Positions 51,755-61,081 of a stretch of DNA of 64,000 nt are shown here, piece after piece. Each line of letters opens with the position of its first letter. Within the stretch, counting starts at the first letter, position 1. The notes beneath the pieces are model-generated. The model was not told the DNA's origin, ran no database searches, and saw only the letters and a program-made list of their open reading frames with translations. Source of the stretch: Thiotrichales bacterium (GTDB taxonomy: Bacteria; Pseudomonadota; Gammaproteobacteria; Francisellales; CACEW01); NCBI GenBank assembly GCA_947478175.1, contig CANJUQ010000002.1, positions 109,770-173,769 of the forward strand, given 5' to 3'. Both the position numbers and the translations under genes were made by a program.

Positions 51755-53491
51755 TTAATTATTCTTCTTAAATGCAAGTTTTAAAAAGTCCCCACAAATA
51801 TTTTCAGAAGTTAAAGCGTATTTTTGTACAAAAGCCTCTCGTGCTGACTGAACTGAGGGACTTTGCCACCAGGCATCCAAGTCACCCCAAATCTTCCGAA
51901 TATAATTGACCGCTCTTCCAGGTGATGTATGGTAAATGCCTACTTCTTCTAAAGATCGCAAATCTGAACGAGCACTCTCCCGTACTTCATAGAACTCTGA
52001 ACGCCAATAAGCCATCATTGGGCGATTTTGAACCAATAATTCCAAAAACGTAGTCATACAATGATCTACTACTACTAATTTAGATACGCCCATTTGTTCG
52101 GAATAGCTTAAGCGATTCAACTCTTCTCGACTTCCATTTAAGCAATTAAAAACTCTATCAAAACGCACTGGATACTCCCTGATATGCACTTTAAAACCAG
52201 GAATAAATCTTTCTAGCTCTCTGGAAAAAAAACAAGCGTCTTTCAAATACTCATCCATTTGGCTTCCTAAGGGAGCATATAAATTTTTATAAAAAAATCG
52301 CGGATAGTTCGTCATTACTAATAAGGCATCAATAAATTTTCCAACACCCTTATCCGCTCCATTAGATGAACACTTCCATAATAAACGACTCAATAAAGGT
52401 GAAGGTAAATTTTGATATCCATTAGACTTATTAGCCCAACCCCAAACGCAATAAGGGTGGGATAGTTTCCCTTCAATAATCTCATCTGGGCAATACTTAT
52501 TAATTCCAAACCCACCACCATGTTGACAGTAACTTAAACGCCCTTCTTTTATTAATCGAGCATAGAAAAATCTTTGAAATGAGTTTTGTGCAACGCTATT
52601 TGCCGCATAAACATGCTTAATTTTCGGATAGAAAGTTTTCGTTCTTTCGTATTGAATCGCAAATCCTTCCAACAGTCCCACAGGAATATGCCAAGGCAAG
52701 ATTCTACTCAAAATCTCTATGAAACCATCTTGCCCAAAGTTTATTAATTTAATTTTTTCTCGAAGAGGAACAGCGACTGAAAAATTCTCAGACTTCGCAT
52801 GGAAGGCCACGGGTTGACACCGCCCCCTACTCATAAAAAATAATTTTAAAGATTCTTTTTTATTAAAACCCATGCTGTCATGTAAGATTTTTGCTCGAAA
52901 TTTTAAGGCCCTAAAAATCCATGACTTTACAAGTTGTTTTCCGATTGAAAAAAAAGAAAATCTTTGAGGTTCTGGTAGATTCCTCTCCACTGAAATTGTT
53001 TTTAATGTTGGCTGTAAAAGTAATGCTATCTGGCCAGACAAACAGGCAGTATATTCATCACCCAATAGCCATCGTATCAAATGATTTTCATCTTGAGGCG
53101 CCGACCTCTCCTTAGAGGCTAAAATATTAATAGATGAAATATCATAATTTTCTAATGCATACTTAACATGCGAAAATCGATCGTAAGCCATTTGAACAAA
53201 CCGATCTAACCAGGATGCCATTAACGCGCGGAACTCCAGCATTGAAATAGTTACATTAAAAATATTGCTATAAACCCGATACAAATTTGCAAGCATTTTT
53301 TCTTGCACTTCTAGCATATAAACCGAAGCTCTCTCTCGCCAAGCCAAATCCGCCCACAAAGTCGGAACCATTTGATACCCACGCTGCTCACAATAATCCT
53401 TATTTTTCGCTGTAATACAGCCTGGGCTTAATAAAACCAATTCCTGATCTTCAGGCCAATATTCAGCCAATCCATGCGTTGCTAGGAACAT
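51755..53491 (-). CDS. LIC12162-type putative transferase
   Basis: A 578-residue cytoplasmic protein resembling the LIC12162 family (TIGR04331-type) of polysaccharide loci. Supporting features: the start FLATHGLAEYWPEDQELVLLSPGC, the segment LANLYRVYSNIFNVTISMLEFRALMASWLDRFVQMAYDR (aligned with the family's ...H...SxRxWRxxxGPWL...xYDR pattern), and SYCQHGGGFG in the second half, a GT-B-like or kinase-like acceptor motif, with CMTTFLELLVQNRPMMAYW at the end. It probably transfers a sugar or other group within repeat-unit assembly. It overlaps the SpsF-like gene by ten bases. Confidence 0.6.
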   Translation of the reverse strand: MFLATHGLAEYWPEDQELVLLSPGCITAKNKDYCEQRGYQMVPTLWADLAWRERASVYMLEVQEKMLANLYRVYSNIFNVTISMLEFRALMASWLDRFVQMAYDRFSHVKYALENYDISSINILASKERSAPQDENHLIRWLLGDEYTACLSGQIALLLQPTLKTISVERNLPEPQRFSFFSIGKQLVKSWIFRALKFRAKILHDSMGFNKKESLKLFFMSRGRCQPVAFHAKSENFSVAVPLREKIKLINFGQDGFIEILSRILPWHIPVGLLEGFAIQYERTKTFYPKIKHVYAANSVAQNSFQRFFYARLIKEGRLSYCQHGGGFGINKYCPDEIIEGKLSHPYCVWGWANKSNGYQNLPSPLLSRLLWKCSSNGADKGVGKFIDALLVMTNYPRFFYKNLYAPLGSQMDEYLKDACFFSRELERFIPGFKVHIREYPVRFDRVFNCLNGSREELNRLSYSEQMGVSKLVVVDHCMTTFLELLVQNRPMMAYWRSEFYEVRESARSDLRSLEEVGIYHTSPGRAVNYIRKIWGDLDAWWQSPSVQSAREAFVQKYALTSENICGDFLKLAFKKNN

Positions 53492-54216
53492 TCGAATGCC
53501 TTCTCTGTAGAGAACCAGACGGCAATAATTTCTTTCACTGAAATATCACGGGGCTTTCCATCTAATAACGTCTGAAGTCGCTTAAAATCTCTCGGCGTAT
53601 CTATGTCGAGTTTTATAGAGGGATAAGAAATCTCTAACGGCGCCTTTAAAACGCCCATTTTATATTGATCCTGATGATCCCAAATATAAGACGTCACATG
53701 TTCTCTATGATTTAGATCTGAGTTTTGATTCGCAATTTTTTTTAATAAATCAGCACTCAAAATTTCTGCCCCCAAGCCATCCGGGTATTGATTATCTAAT
53801 TTAGGAATATGGTTAAACGCATAATCAAAATTATTTTCTAAAAAATAATTTATCAAACGATCAAGCTCTTCAGAAGCGATCAACGGATTATCTGCGCAGA
53901 TTCTAACCACTACATCTGCTTGTGAATAATCCACTGCTTTAACAAAACGTGCTAAGACATCCTGCTCACTGCCCAATACACATTCACAGCCATAAGACTC
54001 AACGATTGGAATGAGAACCTGATTTTCTAAAGTCTCTGGAATAGCAACGATCACTTGATCAATTTGAGTGGCCTGTAAAACGCGAAATAAAATCCAATCA
54101 ATTAAAGAGTGCCCACCTAATTTAGCTAATATTTTTTTCGGAAACCGCGTTGATCCAACCCTTGCTTGAATAATCGCTACAACTTTAGGCCGAGATGTCG
54201 AGCTATAGTTGCTCAC
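53482..54216 (-). CDS. SpsF/PseF-like cytidylyltransferase
   Basis: A 244-residue nucleotidyltransferase from GTG 54216: VVAIIQARVGSTRFPKKILAKLGG (12-35), VIVAIPET, VLARFVKAVDYSQADVVVRICADNPLI with the metal Asp, and a C-terminal YPSIKLDIDTPRDFKRL. Homologues in spore-coat and flagellar glycosylation (SpsF) are found beside NeuB-type synthases and are thought to activate or help build ulosonic acids. Here it follows neuB with a 14-base overlap. The operon therefore has two cytidylyltransferase-like proteins, this one and the NeuA-like half of the fusion at 55277. Confidence 0.82.
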   Translation of the reverse strand: MSNYSSTSRPKVVAIIQARVGSTRFPKKILAKLGGHSLIDWILFRVLQATQIDQVIVAIPETLENQVLIPIVESYGCECVLGSEQDVLARFVKAVDYSQADVVVRICADNPLIASEELDRLINYFLENNFDYAFNHIPKLDNQYPDGLGAEILSADLLKKIANQNSDLNHREHVTSYIWDHQDQYKMGVLKAPLEISYPSIKLDIDTPRDFKRLQTLLDGKPRDISVKEIIAVWFSTEKAFECS

Positions 54217-55267
54217 TAGAAAAGAACTCCCATTTCAAGCAGACATCTTCTTCAATATCACATTGGGCGACTTGACCAATAACGTTATCCCAATGCTCTG
54301 GGGATATTCCATGCTGAGGTCTTTTATAAGTAATCACTTCTTCCGTAATAACTTGGCCTTTCTTAATAGAAGATGCAGAAACAATAGAACGTCTGGCATT
54401 CAGCCTGCTTAATTCTTCATCTTCAAGAGGAGCTTTATCTGTTCTTCCAGCCACTAGTAATAATTTCTGTAAATTCTGGCGAAACCGCTTGAGATCCAAT
54501 ACATCCATCGCATGGTAATGATCATTGCCAGGTAAAGTTTTGTCATGCGTAAAATGTTTTTCTATAACCATTGCCCCTTTTAGATAAGCAGCTGTTAAAT
54601 TCAACATGCATTCGTCAGGCAATGTATGATCTGAATACCCAATTAACATATCTGGAAAATGCTTTTTCAAACCCAGAATCATATTTAAATGCGCATTAGT
54701 ATCAGGTGTTGGATAATTTAAAACACAATGTAATAAACATATCTCTTCTCGCCGAGTGCCAAAATTAATTAACTCTTGTACTGCTTTTTCAATTTCTAAT
54801 AAATTCGAGGCCCCCGTAGACAAAAGCACTGGTTTTTTCTTTGCCGCAATTTTTCTCAAAAAAGGCGTATTTGTAATATCTGCTGAAGCTATTTTATAAA
54901 AAGGCATTAAGGGATCTAGAAAATCAATGGCCTTATCATCAAAAGGCGTTGAAGAAAAATCAATTCCAATTTTTTTACAATGCTCTGCCAAAGCAATATA
55001 TTCCGACTCTCCAAAACGATCATATTTTTGAAACAATTCAAATTGACTACGGGTGGGTTCTTTCGTCGTGTCCCAATAAGAAGGTGAATGCTTAGAAGCT
55101 AAAGTCCCAGCTTTATAACTTTGAAATTTGACAGAGTGAGCTCCACCTATTTTGGCCAATTCAATTAATTCTTTAGCCTTATCCATTGAGCCTTCATGGT
55201 TCACACCCACTTCGGCAATGATATAAGGCATGCCATCAGCATTAATATATCGATCCCCTAATTTCAT
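54203..55267 (-). CDS. neuB: NeuB-family nonulosonic acid synthase
   Basis: A 354-residue synthase. The N-terminal TIM barrel has IIAEVGVNHEGSMDKAKELI (15-34), SVKFQSYKAGTL, KIASADITNTPFLRKIA, LSTGAS, LLHCVLNYPTPD and GYSDHT; the metal and PEP-binding residues look complete. The C-terminal about 65 residues form the SAF antifreeze-like domain (ARRSIVSASSIKKGQVITEE). It condenses PEP with a hexosamine-type sugar to a nine-carbon 2-keto-3-deoxy acid. The sugar substrate cannot be told apart by eye between ManNAc, diNAc-bacillosamine-derived and altrose-type sugars. Confidence 0.9.
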   Translation of the reverse strand: MKLGDRYINADGMPYIIAEVGVNHEGSMDKAKELIELAKIGGAHSVKFQSYKAGTLASKHSPSYWDTTKEPTRSQFELFQKYDRFGESEYIALAEHCKKIGIDFSSTPFDDKAIDFLDPLMPFYKIASADITNTPFLRKIAAKKKPVLLSTGASNLLEIEKAVQELINFGTRREEICLLHCVLNYPTPDTNAHLNMILGLKKHFPDMLIGYSDHTLPDECMLNLTAAYLKGAMVIEKHFTHDKTLPGNDHYHAMDVLDLKRFRQNLQKLLLVAGRTDKAPLEDEELSRLNARRSIVSASSIKKGQVITEEVITYKRPQHGISPEHWDNVIGQVAQCDIEEDVCLKWEFFSSEQL

Positions 55268-55276
55268 TACTTTCCC

Positions 55277-56905
55277 CTAAATCAATGCTTCTAACTTGTT
55301 AACAATATTTTGCAAACCATTACCTAATTTTATTTTGGCTAATTTGTGTCGAATCTGGTCACGCCCTGCAATAGGGAGTAATTGTTTAACAGCTCGAATT
55401 AATTCCGACTCAAATACCTGATCAAATCGCCCTAAATATAAAAAACCAGCCTCACGGGAAAACACATGGGTGGTCTCACGATCATTACTAGCAATTACAA
55501 TCGCAGGCAAATGAAGTGCTGCGAGTTCATAAACAGTTCTTCCTGCAGAAGTGATGGCAAGATCACTGATCGCCATGTAGTGAGACATTTTTTTAGTTGA
55601 CTGTCCTGACCACTCAACTAATGATTTCTCACCCTCTGGAAGGTTGTCTAAATAGCGCTTTAAATTATTAGCGTGCTCATAAATAGCACCTGTCACAACA
55701 CATAATTTGAAATCTATTTTTTTAGCTACTGGCAACAATGACTTGATTGCAAAAAGTGTCAGATCTCGATGATCAGCACCTCCAAAAGTAATCAGAACAC
55801 GCCCCACCTGCTCTCTTATTGAGACAGGCGGATGATTAATAAATTCATCTCGCAAATCAAAATAATCTGGGCCAATAACTACATTTTCATGGAGCGCCTC
55901 CCCATAAAGCGCATTAATGACTAAATCTGCAAACTTAGCGCCTTCTCCTTGGTCTTCAAAATTAATAACACTCACACCCGCTGTTTTGAGTGTTTGAATG
56001 TAATCAAGCGATGTATTGAGTAAATCATTAATAACTACATCAGGCGATTGAGATAAAACAAAGTCAGCTAACGGGCTATCTTTAGGCTGGACAACTACTT
56101 GATATCCCTGTCCTACAGCCAAGTTGACGAAATGCTCACTCTCCGCTGTAAAAATCAATTGAATTTCATGTCCAATTAATTCATGTGCAATAGAAAGTAC
56201 TCGATACACGTGACCTAGCCCAATCTCTGGATAAGCCGCGACAACAAAAATGATTTTTCTTTTTGCTAGCAACTTTTCAGCCACCCAAAAATCATAAGGC
56301 GTATTAATTTCTAGCGCTTCATGATTTTTGAGCAAATAAGGGATCGCTTTTTGCCCCATATAGCCTTCATGACCGATGGACGATATATCCATGATAAAAA
56401 AACCACTGACTTCTCGATGCAGAGGGTTATGTTGATTATTTTCTTTTCGTCTGAAATATGGCTGATAGGTATCTGTGTACTCCCAAGAGCACTCTGGAGC
56501 CTCTGACAAAGTATAAACAGCCGCTGCTTTCGAAGAAATTAAACTTGAAATTCCATCTTTGACTGATTGTAAAGACAGTAGAGGACTATTAGAACTGAGC
56601 CAAATCACATGACTTGGTTTTCCTAATTCTCGACAATTAGCCTGCAATAAATCTAAGACTGCAGGATCATTAAAACCTGAGGGGATTGTTTTGAATAAAT
56701 GGACATGGATACCATGTTCTTTATGCAGCAATTCAAATTCTTCATCATCTGCTAGCACAATAATTCGATTCGGAGCAGCCAAAGATTTTGCAAGAGATAC
56801 AGCATAATCAATAACTTTTTTCCCATGAAGTTTCCGAAGTAATTTTCTGGGAAGAGTGCTATCTGCTTGCGAGCAGGAAATAAAAATTACATAAGGGCAT
56901 GACAT
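55277..56905 (-). CDS. Fusion of NeuA-like cytidylyltransferase and PseG-like UDP-sugar hydrolase
   Basis: A 542-residue two-domain protein. Residues 1-210 form a NeuA/SpsF-type cytidylyltransferase fold (YVIFISCSQADSTLPRKLLRKLHGKKVIDYAV; VIWLSSNSPLL; INTPYDFWVAEKLL), but the usual AR-x-GS-R substrate loop reads CSQADSTLPRK, so its activity is uncertain. Residues 215-542 are PseG/SpsG-like (FVVAAYPEIGLGHVYRVLSIAHEL, VLITFGGADHRDLT, SDLAITSAGRTVYELAALHLPAIVI), a GT-B fold that removes UDP from 2,4-diacetamido-trideoxyhexose. Both reactions flank NeuB in pseudaminic/legionaminic pathways, so the fusion links the two ends of one pathway. It overlaps the upstream aminotransferase gene by 19 bases. 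Confidence 0.8.
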   Translation of the reverse strand: MSCPYVIFISCSQADSTLPRKLLRKLHGKKVIDYAVSLAKSLAAPNRIIVLADDEEFELLHKEHGIHVHLFKTIPSGFNDPAVLDLLQANCRELGKPSHVIWLSSNSPLLSLQSVKDGISSLISSKAAAVYTLSEAPECSWEYTDTYQPYFRRKENNQHNPLHREVSGFFIMDISSIGHEGYMGQKAIPYLLKNHEALEINTPYDFWVAEKLLAKRKIIFVVAAYPEIGLGHVYRVLSIAHELIGHEIQLIFTAESEHFVNLAVGQGYQVVVQPKDSPLADFVLSQSPDVVINDLLNTSLDYIQTLKTAGVSVINFEDQGEGAKFADLVINALYGEALHENVVIGPDYFDLRDEFINHPPVSIREQVGRVLITFGGADHRDLTLFAIKSLLPVAKKIDFKLCVVTGAIYEHANNLKRYLDNLPEGEKSLVEWSGQSTKKMSHYMAISDLAITSAGRTVYELAALHLPAIVIASNDRETTHVFSREAGFLYLGRFDQVFESELIRAVKQLLPIAGRDQIRHKLAKIKLGNGLQNIVNKLEALI

Positions 56906-58062
56906 GTGGTAATCACCTTGGAGAGTGCTTGTTGAACTTTTTGATCCGTACCCTCTGGAAGTTTAGCCAAGATAGGTAAAGCAACGGCTCGAGAAAGTAG
57001 CTGTTTCGAAATAGGAAAGGCTGTTTTCAAATTGCCATGCTTAGCAACTAAGCTCGGCATATGATCCCAGGTTCCCGCAAAATGCCATGTCACTGCTTCA
57101 GGCAAAATCTTTGTCCCAAACCCTACGGCTAACAAAGCTTCCCGAATAGCCTGCGCCTGTTCAGGAGATTCAGTAAAAAAAACTAAAGCATCCGCCGTTA
57201 TTTCTGACCCTGCTGGGACCGCACGCATTTGTAAATCATCAAACTGAGAGACAACCTTAGCTAGTAAATCATACTGCATTCTTTGGGCTCTCACGACTTC
57301 ATCCAATTTCTTTAACTGCGCAAGGCCTACAGCCCCCTGTAATTCACTCATTCGATAATTAAAACCACTTCCAGCACGAGAGTCTTCCCATCGAGGTAAA
57401 GCAGGATTATTTTCATGGCCATGGTCATGATAAGCACGGGCTCTCGCGGCAACCTGAAGATCTTTAAAAACCAGCATTCCACCTTCGCCAGTCGTCATCG
57501 TCTTAGCAAAATCAAAACTATAAGTTCCGATATCACCAAGTGTTCCCAAGGGTTTCCCCAAATAAAATCCACCACAGCCCCAGGCTGTATCTTCAATTAC
57601 AGCAATTCCACGATGTTTTGCGATGGCCAATATCTCAGTCATCTGAGCAGGCACTCCTAACATATGAACCACAATGACTGCTTTAGTTTTAGCTGTGATT
57701 TTTCTTTCAAAATCTTGAGGGTCTAAATTAAGCGTCTGATTAATCTCAGCGATCACTGGCTGAGCTCCGGCCTCAATAATGGCCTCTGCAGTCGCAACAA
57801 AAGTGAAAGCTTGTGTAATAACTTCATCACCTGGACCGATATTTAAACCCGCTAAAGCGACTCGCAATGCAGCCGAACCCGAAGAAACGGCTAATGCCTT
57901 TGGGGCATTCATACGCTTGGCAAAAGCTGCTTCAAACTCTTCGCATTTATAACGACCCTGCCGTAAGGCATCGAATCCATGACGAAACAAAATTCCCCCA
58001 TGATCAAAAATATCTTTTATCTCAGAAAATTCTTCCTGACCCACAAATTCAAATCCTGGCAT
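56887..58062 (-). CDS. kdnA: DegT/DnrJ-type aminotransferase (KdnA-like)
   Basis: A 391-residue PLP sugar aminotransferase: AVSSGSAALRVALAGL (58-73), TAKTKAVIVVHMLGVPAQM, VIEDTAWGCGG (155-165) and SFDFAKTMTTGEGGML with PLP lysine K187. It is encoded next to an iron-type alcohol dehydrogenase that closely resembles KdnB. In Shewanella, KdnB oxidises C8 of Kdo and KdnA transaminates it to 8-amino-Kdo. By analogy this enzyme would aminate the terminal carbon of a ulosonic acid. The gene symbol is inferred from the pairing; the sequence alone only proves the DegT family. Confidence 0.75.
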   Translation of the reverse strand: MPGFEFVGQEEFSEIKDIFDHGGILFRHGFDALRQGRYKCEEFEAAFAKRMNAPKALAVSSGSAALRVALAGLNIGPGDEVITQAFTFVATAEAIIEAGAQPVIAEINQTLNLDPQDFERKITAKTKAVIVVHMLGVPAQMTEILAIAKHRGIAVIEDTAWGCGGFYLGKPLGTLGDIGTYSFDFAKTMTTGEGGMLVFKDLQVAARARAYHDHGHENNPALPRWEDSRAGSGFNYRMSELQGAVGLAQLKKLDEVVRAQRMQYDLLAKVVSQFDDLQMRAVPAGSEITADALVFFTESPEQAQAIREALLAVGFGTKILPEAVTWHFAGTWDHMPSLVAKHGNLKTAFPISKQLLSRAVALPILAKLPEGTDQKVQQALSKVITTCHALM

Positions 58063-58112
58063 GGCAACTCTCTCTTTTGCTTTTTTATTTAGGCCTTAAC
58101 TTGTGTTTCTAT

Positions 58113-59228
58113 TTACATTAATTCGTAAATACGACTCACTTTTTCTAACGTTAATATCTTTTTAAAATCTTCACCTAGCGCATTCTTCAACGGCTTCTCA
58201 TGGACAATGGAAGATTGATAAAGCGCTTCAAACAAAGATGGCTCTAATCCTCTAGCGACCCCCGTTGGAAGACTGATGTTTTGCTGATCTAAATAACGAT
58301 GGAACTGATCTGTTTCTCTAGGATAAAACTCTTGCATGACATTCATAACGACACAATTAGCTACACAATGATGCATTCCAAATACAACACTTAACCCTGC
58401 AGACAGCGGATGAACTAAGCCCACGAAGCTATTAGCAATCGCACAACCACCTAAATAAGATGCAACCATTAAATCCGCTCGCGCTTGATCTCCCTGAATA
58501 TCTTTCTGAGAAAAAACAGACTGGCATAACAATAAAGCCTGGTGAGAAAAGGCGTCTCCAATCGCATTACGATGACGCCCCGCTAAAGATTCTACGCAAT
58601 GAACATAGGTATCCATAGCTGTATAAAAATACTGTTCACGAGGTACCGTTTTTGTTAAATCAGGGTCCAAAATCAACTGATCAAAAACACTATAAGGACT
58701 ATTCATACCAAGCTTTACACCTGTATTTTTATTAGTCATTACGCAAGTTTTACTACTCTCAGAACCCGTTCCGGAAAGTGTTGGAATACCAATTTTATAA
58801 ATTCCAGGATTCTTCACTAGATCCCAGCCTTGATAATCCGAAGCATTTCCCGGATTAGTCAACAAATTGGAAATAGCTTTTGTTGTATCCAGCGTGGCGC
58901 CCCCACCCATACCTACAATTGCTTTTATTTCACTAGAAAACTCTCTTAAAGGCTTAACTAAGGAATCAATTTGATCCGTCTTAGGCTCATCTGTCGTATC
59001 TATGAATAAGACAATATCCGCTGGTTCAATAGGCAATTGTTTAATACGTTCATGCCCTTTAAAAAAATGATCGATGCAATAAACCACCCTCATTTTTTTA
59101 CTATTCTCGTTTGGGACTAGCTTTAGCATCTCGTCTAACTGAGCAAACGACCCAAAACCAAATAAATAACGGGGGACATTGTAAGAATTAGAACATCCCA
59201 AATGATGATTTTTAGACTTCAGATTCAA
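58113..59228 (-). CDS. kdnB: KdnB-like iron-containing alcohol dehydrogenase (ulosonate oxidase)
   Basis: A 371-residue Fe-ADH from TTG 59228, chosen because GGGGGAG precedes it by five bases and the frame above that is not homologous. NVPRYLFGFGSFAQLDEML, VGMGGGATLDTTKAISNLLTN, DYQGWDLVKNPGIYKIGIPTLSGTGSESSKT, FYTAMDTYVHCVESLAG and HPLSAGLSVVFGMHHCVANCVV (metal His) match the KdnB type (3-deoxy-manno-octulosonate 8-oxidase) unusually well, more so than general butanol dehydrogenases. It would oxidise a primary alcohol of a ulosonic acid to an aldehyde for the adjacent aminotransferase. It overlaps the MBL gene by 17 bases. Confidence 0.82.
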   Translation of the reverse strand: MNLKSKNHHLGCSNSYNVPRYLFGFGSFAQLDEMLKLVPNENSKKMRVVYCIDHFFKGHERIKQLPIEPADIVLFIDTTDEPKTDQIDSLVKPLREFSSEIKAIVGMGGGATLDTTKAISNLLTNPGNASDYQGWDLVKNPGIYKIGIPTLSGTGSESSKTCVMTNKNTGVKLGMNSPYSVFDQLILDPDLTKTVPREQYFYTAMDTYVHCVESLAGRHRNAIGDAFSHQALLLCQSVFSQKDIQGDQARADLMVASYLGGCAIANSFVGLVHPLSAGLSVVFGMHHCVANCVVMNVMQEFYPRETDQFHRYLDQQNISLPTGVARGLEPSLFEALYQSSIVHEKPLKNALGEDFKKILTLEKVSRIYELM

Positions 59229-60696
59229 CTGTTCTCTCCCCCACACAAGCACAATGATCCGTCGATGCCTCACCTTGCCAGGTGTTACCCTTGAATTCAC
59301 AAACAGATAACTCCTCAGCATCCGCAGTCTCAAAGATACTTGCAGCTACTTTATATTTGAAAGAAGCATTTTTGTTGTAGCCAGCATAATTTTTTTCTAA
59401 ATACCAAGTGAACGCTTCCAAATAATCCCAAAACTTCCCTTCATCATAGTTGTAACTACCATTACGCTGAATAAAAAAACGATTATTCCCAAGGTCCTCA
59501 ACCGCAACTGACCCCTGTATCGCCATTGCAAGCATATAATCATCCACATGCATTACCATGTGACAATTTTGGGGAATTGGTTGTCGGACAACGCTCTCAA
59601 TTCTTTTTTCCAAATTGGAAAAGAAAATCTCATAAAAATAATTCTCATTCCCTTTTGCGACTACAACAAAGCCTATTTTGACGCCATGCTGAAGATCAGA
59701 AAATAAACCCTTGCTCATTGTATCAATGCAATAATTCCGAAATAACGTCTCAAAGACTACCGGCTCAAAATGATGTCCACGCTCCCAAACATCTAACTTT
59801 GCAATAAGGTCTTGGTTACCATGTTGACTTTGGTATTCCCTAAATAAAGCCAGAAACTCTTCACGTGATTTAATATAATTTTTAAAATCATCTTCACTTT
59901 GAGAAAAATCGTAAATCTCACCCGATGACATTAATAAAATCTCACACGGCACTTTCTTTGATTTTGCATAGTCATAAAATTCTTTAGCTGTCACTGAATA
60001 CAAATCAACTAAATCATCCCGCCTTAACCAGACCATGTCGCTAGAATAAGGTAATATTCGTGGTGATTTTAACCCTTCAGCAGCTCTAATCGCACGTTCA
60101 AAACAAAATTCTTTTTTCTTTACAACTATTCGTTTTTTTTCTTCTAATGGCAAGTCAAAAGATCCAGGAAATAACCCAACCCCCATATAAAAAAGACAAG
60201 CCAAATCCAGTGAAAAGTTCTGACCAATCCAATCCATCTCTTCTGCAGGCAGCAAACAATCATTCTGAAAATAGGTGCAATGATCCTGATCTTTGATAAT
60301 TAAAGAGCTATCATTAGTCGACAAATCTGCGACTAACGTCACCTCAATTTTATCTGTAATCGCAATAGTCTGACGATGATCTATTTCAATAATGGTCCCG
60401 AAACCAAAATCTTTAAGTTTCTGAGCCAAAGGAATCCCTACTCCATATTTACGAATAATGACCGGAATAGATTTATCAAAATGTGAAAGTGTTTTGAAAC
60501 ATAAATGATCAGGATGTAGATGGGAGATATAAATAAAATCCTGATCTAAAAATTCTTCTTTTGTAATTTTCGCAGGCGGAAAAAGCCACATCATATTTCC
60601 ATAGATGGGATTGTACTGCCAAGGATCAGACAATATTTTCGAGCCATCAGCGCAAATAACTTGTAGGCTCGCGTGGCAGACATATTTTATTTTCAT
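59212..60696 (-). CDS. MBL-fold protein, CMP-Neu5Ac hydroxylase-like
   Basis: A 494-residue metallo-beta-lactamase-fold protein with SDPWQYNP (23-30), the metal motif YISHLHPDHL (56-65), EVTLVADLSTNDSSLII and CTYFQND. The C-terminal third (MVMHVDDYMLAMAIQGSVAVEDLGNNRFFIQRNGSYN) resembles the region after the MBL part of CMP-N-acetylneuraminate hydroxylase, but no N-terminal Rieske CxH..CxxH is present, so any oxygenase would need a partner. UlaG-like hydrolase is the alternative. It starts the long minus operon of ulosonic-acid genes; GGGAG lies about ten bases before ATG 60696. Confidence 0.65.
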   Translation of the reverse strand: MKIKYVCHASLQVICADGSKILSDPWQYNPIYGNMMWLFPPAKITKEEFLDQDFIYISHLHPDHLCFKTLSHFDKSIPVIIRKYGVGIPLAQKLKDFGFGTIIEIDHRQTIAITDKIEVTLVADLSTNDSSLIIKDQDHCTYFQNDCLLPAEEMDWIGQNFSLDLACLFYMGVGLFPGSFDLPLEEKKRIVVKKKEFCFERAIRAAEGLKSPRILPYSSDMVWLRRDDLVDLYSVTAKEFYDYAKSKKVPCEILLMSSGEIYDFSQSEDDFKNYIKSREEFLALFREYQSQHGNQDLIAKLDVWERGHHFEPVVFETLFRNYCIDTMSKGLFSDLQHGVKIGFVVVAKGNENYFYEIFFSNLEKRIESVVRQPIPQNCHMVMHVDDYMLAMAIQGSVAVEDLGNNRFFIQRNGSYNYDEGKFWDYLEAFTWYLEKNYAGYNKNASFKYKVAASIFETADAEELSVCEFKGNTWQGEASTDHCACVGERTVESEV

Positions 60697-61081
60697 GCAG
60701 AAATAACTCCCAATACAGACATAAAAAATCTAGATAGAAAAGCCAATTTAAATAACCCTCTCAGAGACAGCGCATCTTAAAGACTGAAAGGTTCGCCAGC
60801 AATCTCATCACAAACCAGATAAATCAGGTCAAATCCAAAAAAATTTTATTTGCTAAACATGAAGCGTATAAAAAGCACTTAAGAGCAATGAGCATATTTT
60901 TTATTAATTTTTTCATCCGTATTCTAATTTTCGCTTCTACTTCTTGCAGAATTAATAGCATTCAATCCTCTCAATCAATCCAAGTAATATAAACCCTCGC
61001 ATTGAACCGGCCCTGCTCATTAGCAAAAAAATAACATTTTCTATAAATTCTCCTCCATTAATCCATTTCTCAATTGATCCA
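60697..61081. other. Divergent intergenic region
   Basis: A 385-bp AT-rich gap between the head of the long minus operon and the plus-strand GT4 gene. It must contain both promoters. On the plus strand TATAAA (61042-61047) is a possible -10, but there is no good -35 at normal spacing. A short frame from about 60890 is hydrophobic and has no ribosome site. I see no repeat, RNA gene or riboswitch-like structure. Confidence 0.5.

Noticed and set aside
58113..59333. Longer KdnB start at 59333
   Set aside because: The extra N-terminal residues are Arg-rich, overlap the MBL gene by 122 bp and lack family similarity; the TTG at 59228 has a strong GGGGGAG site.
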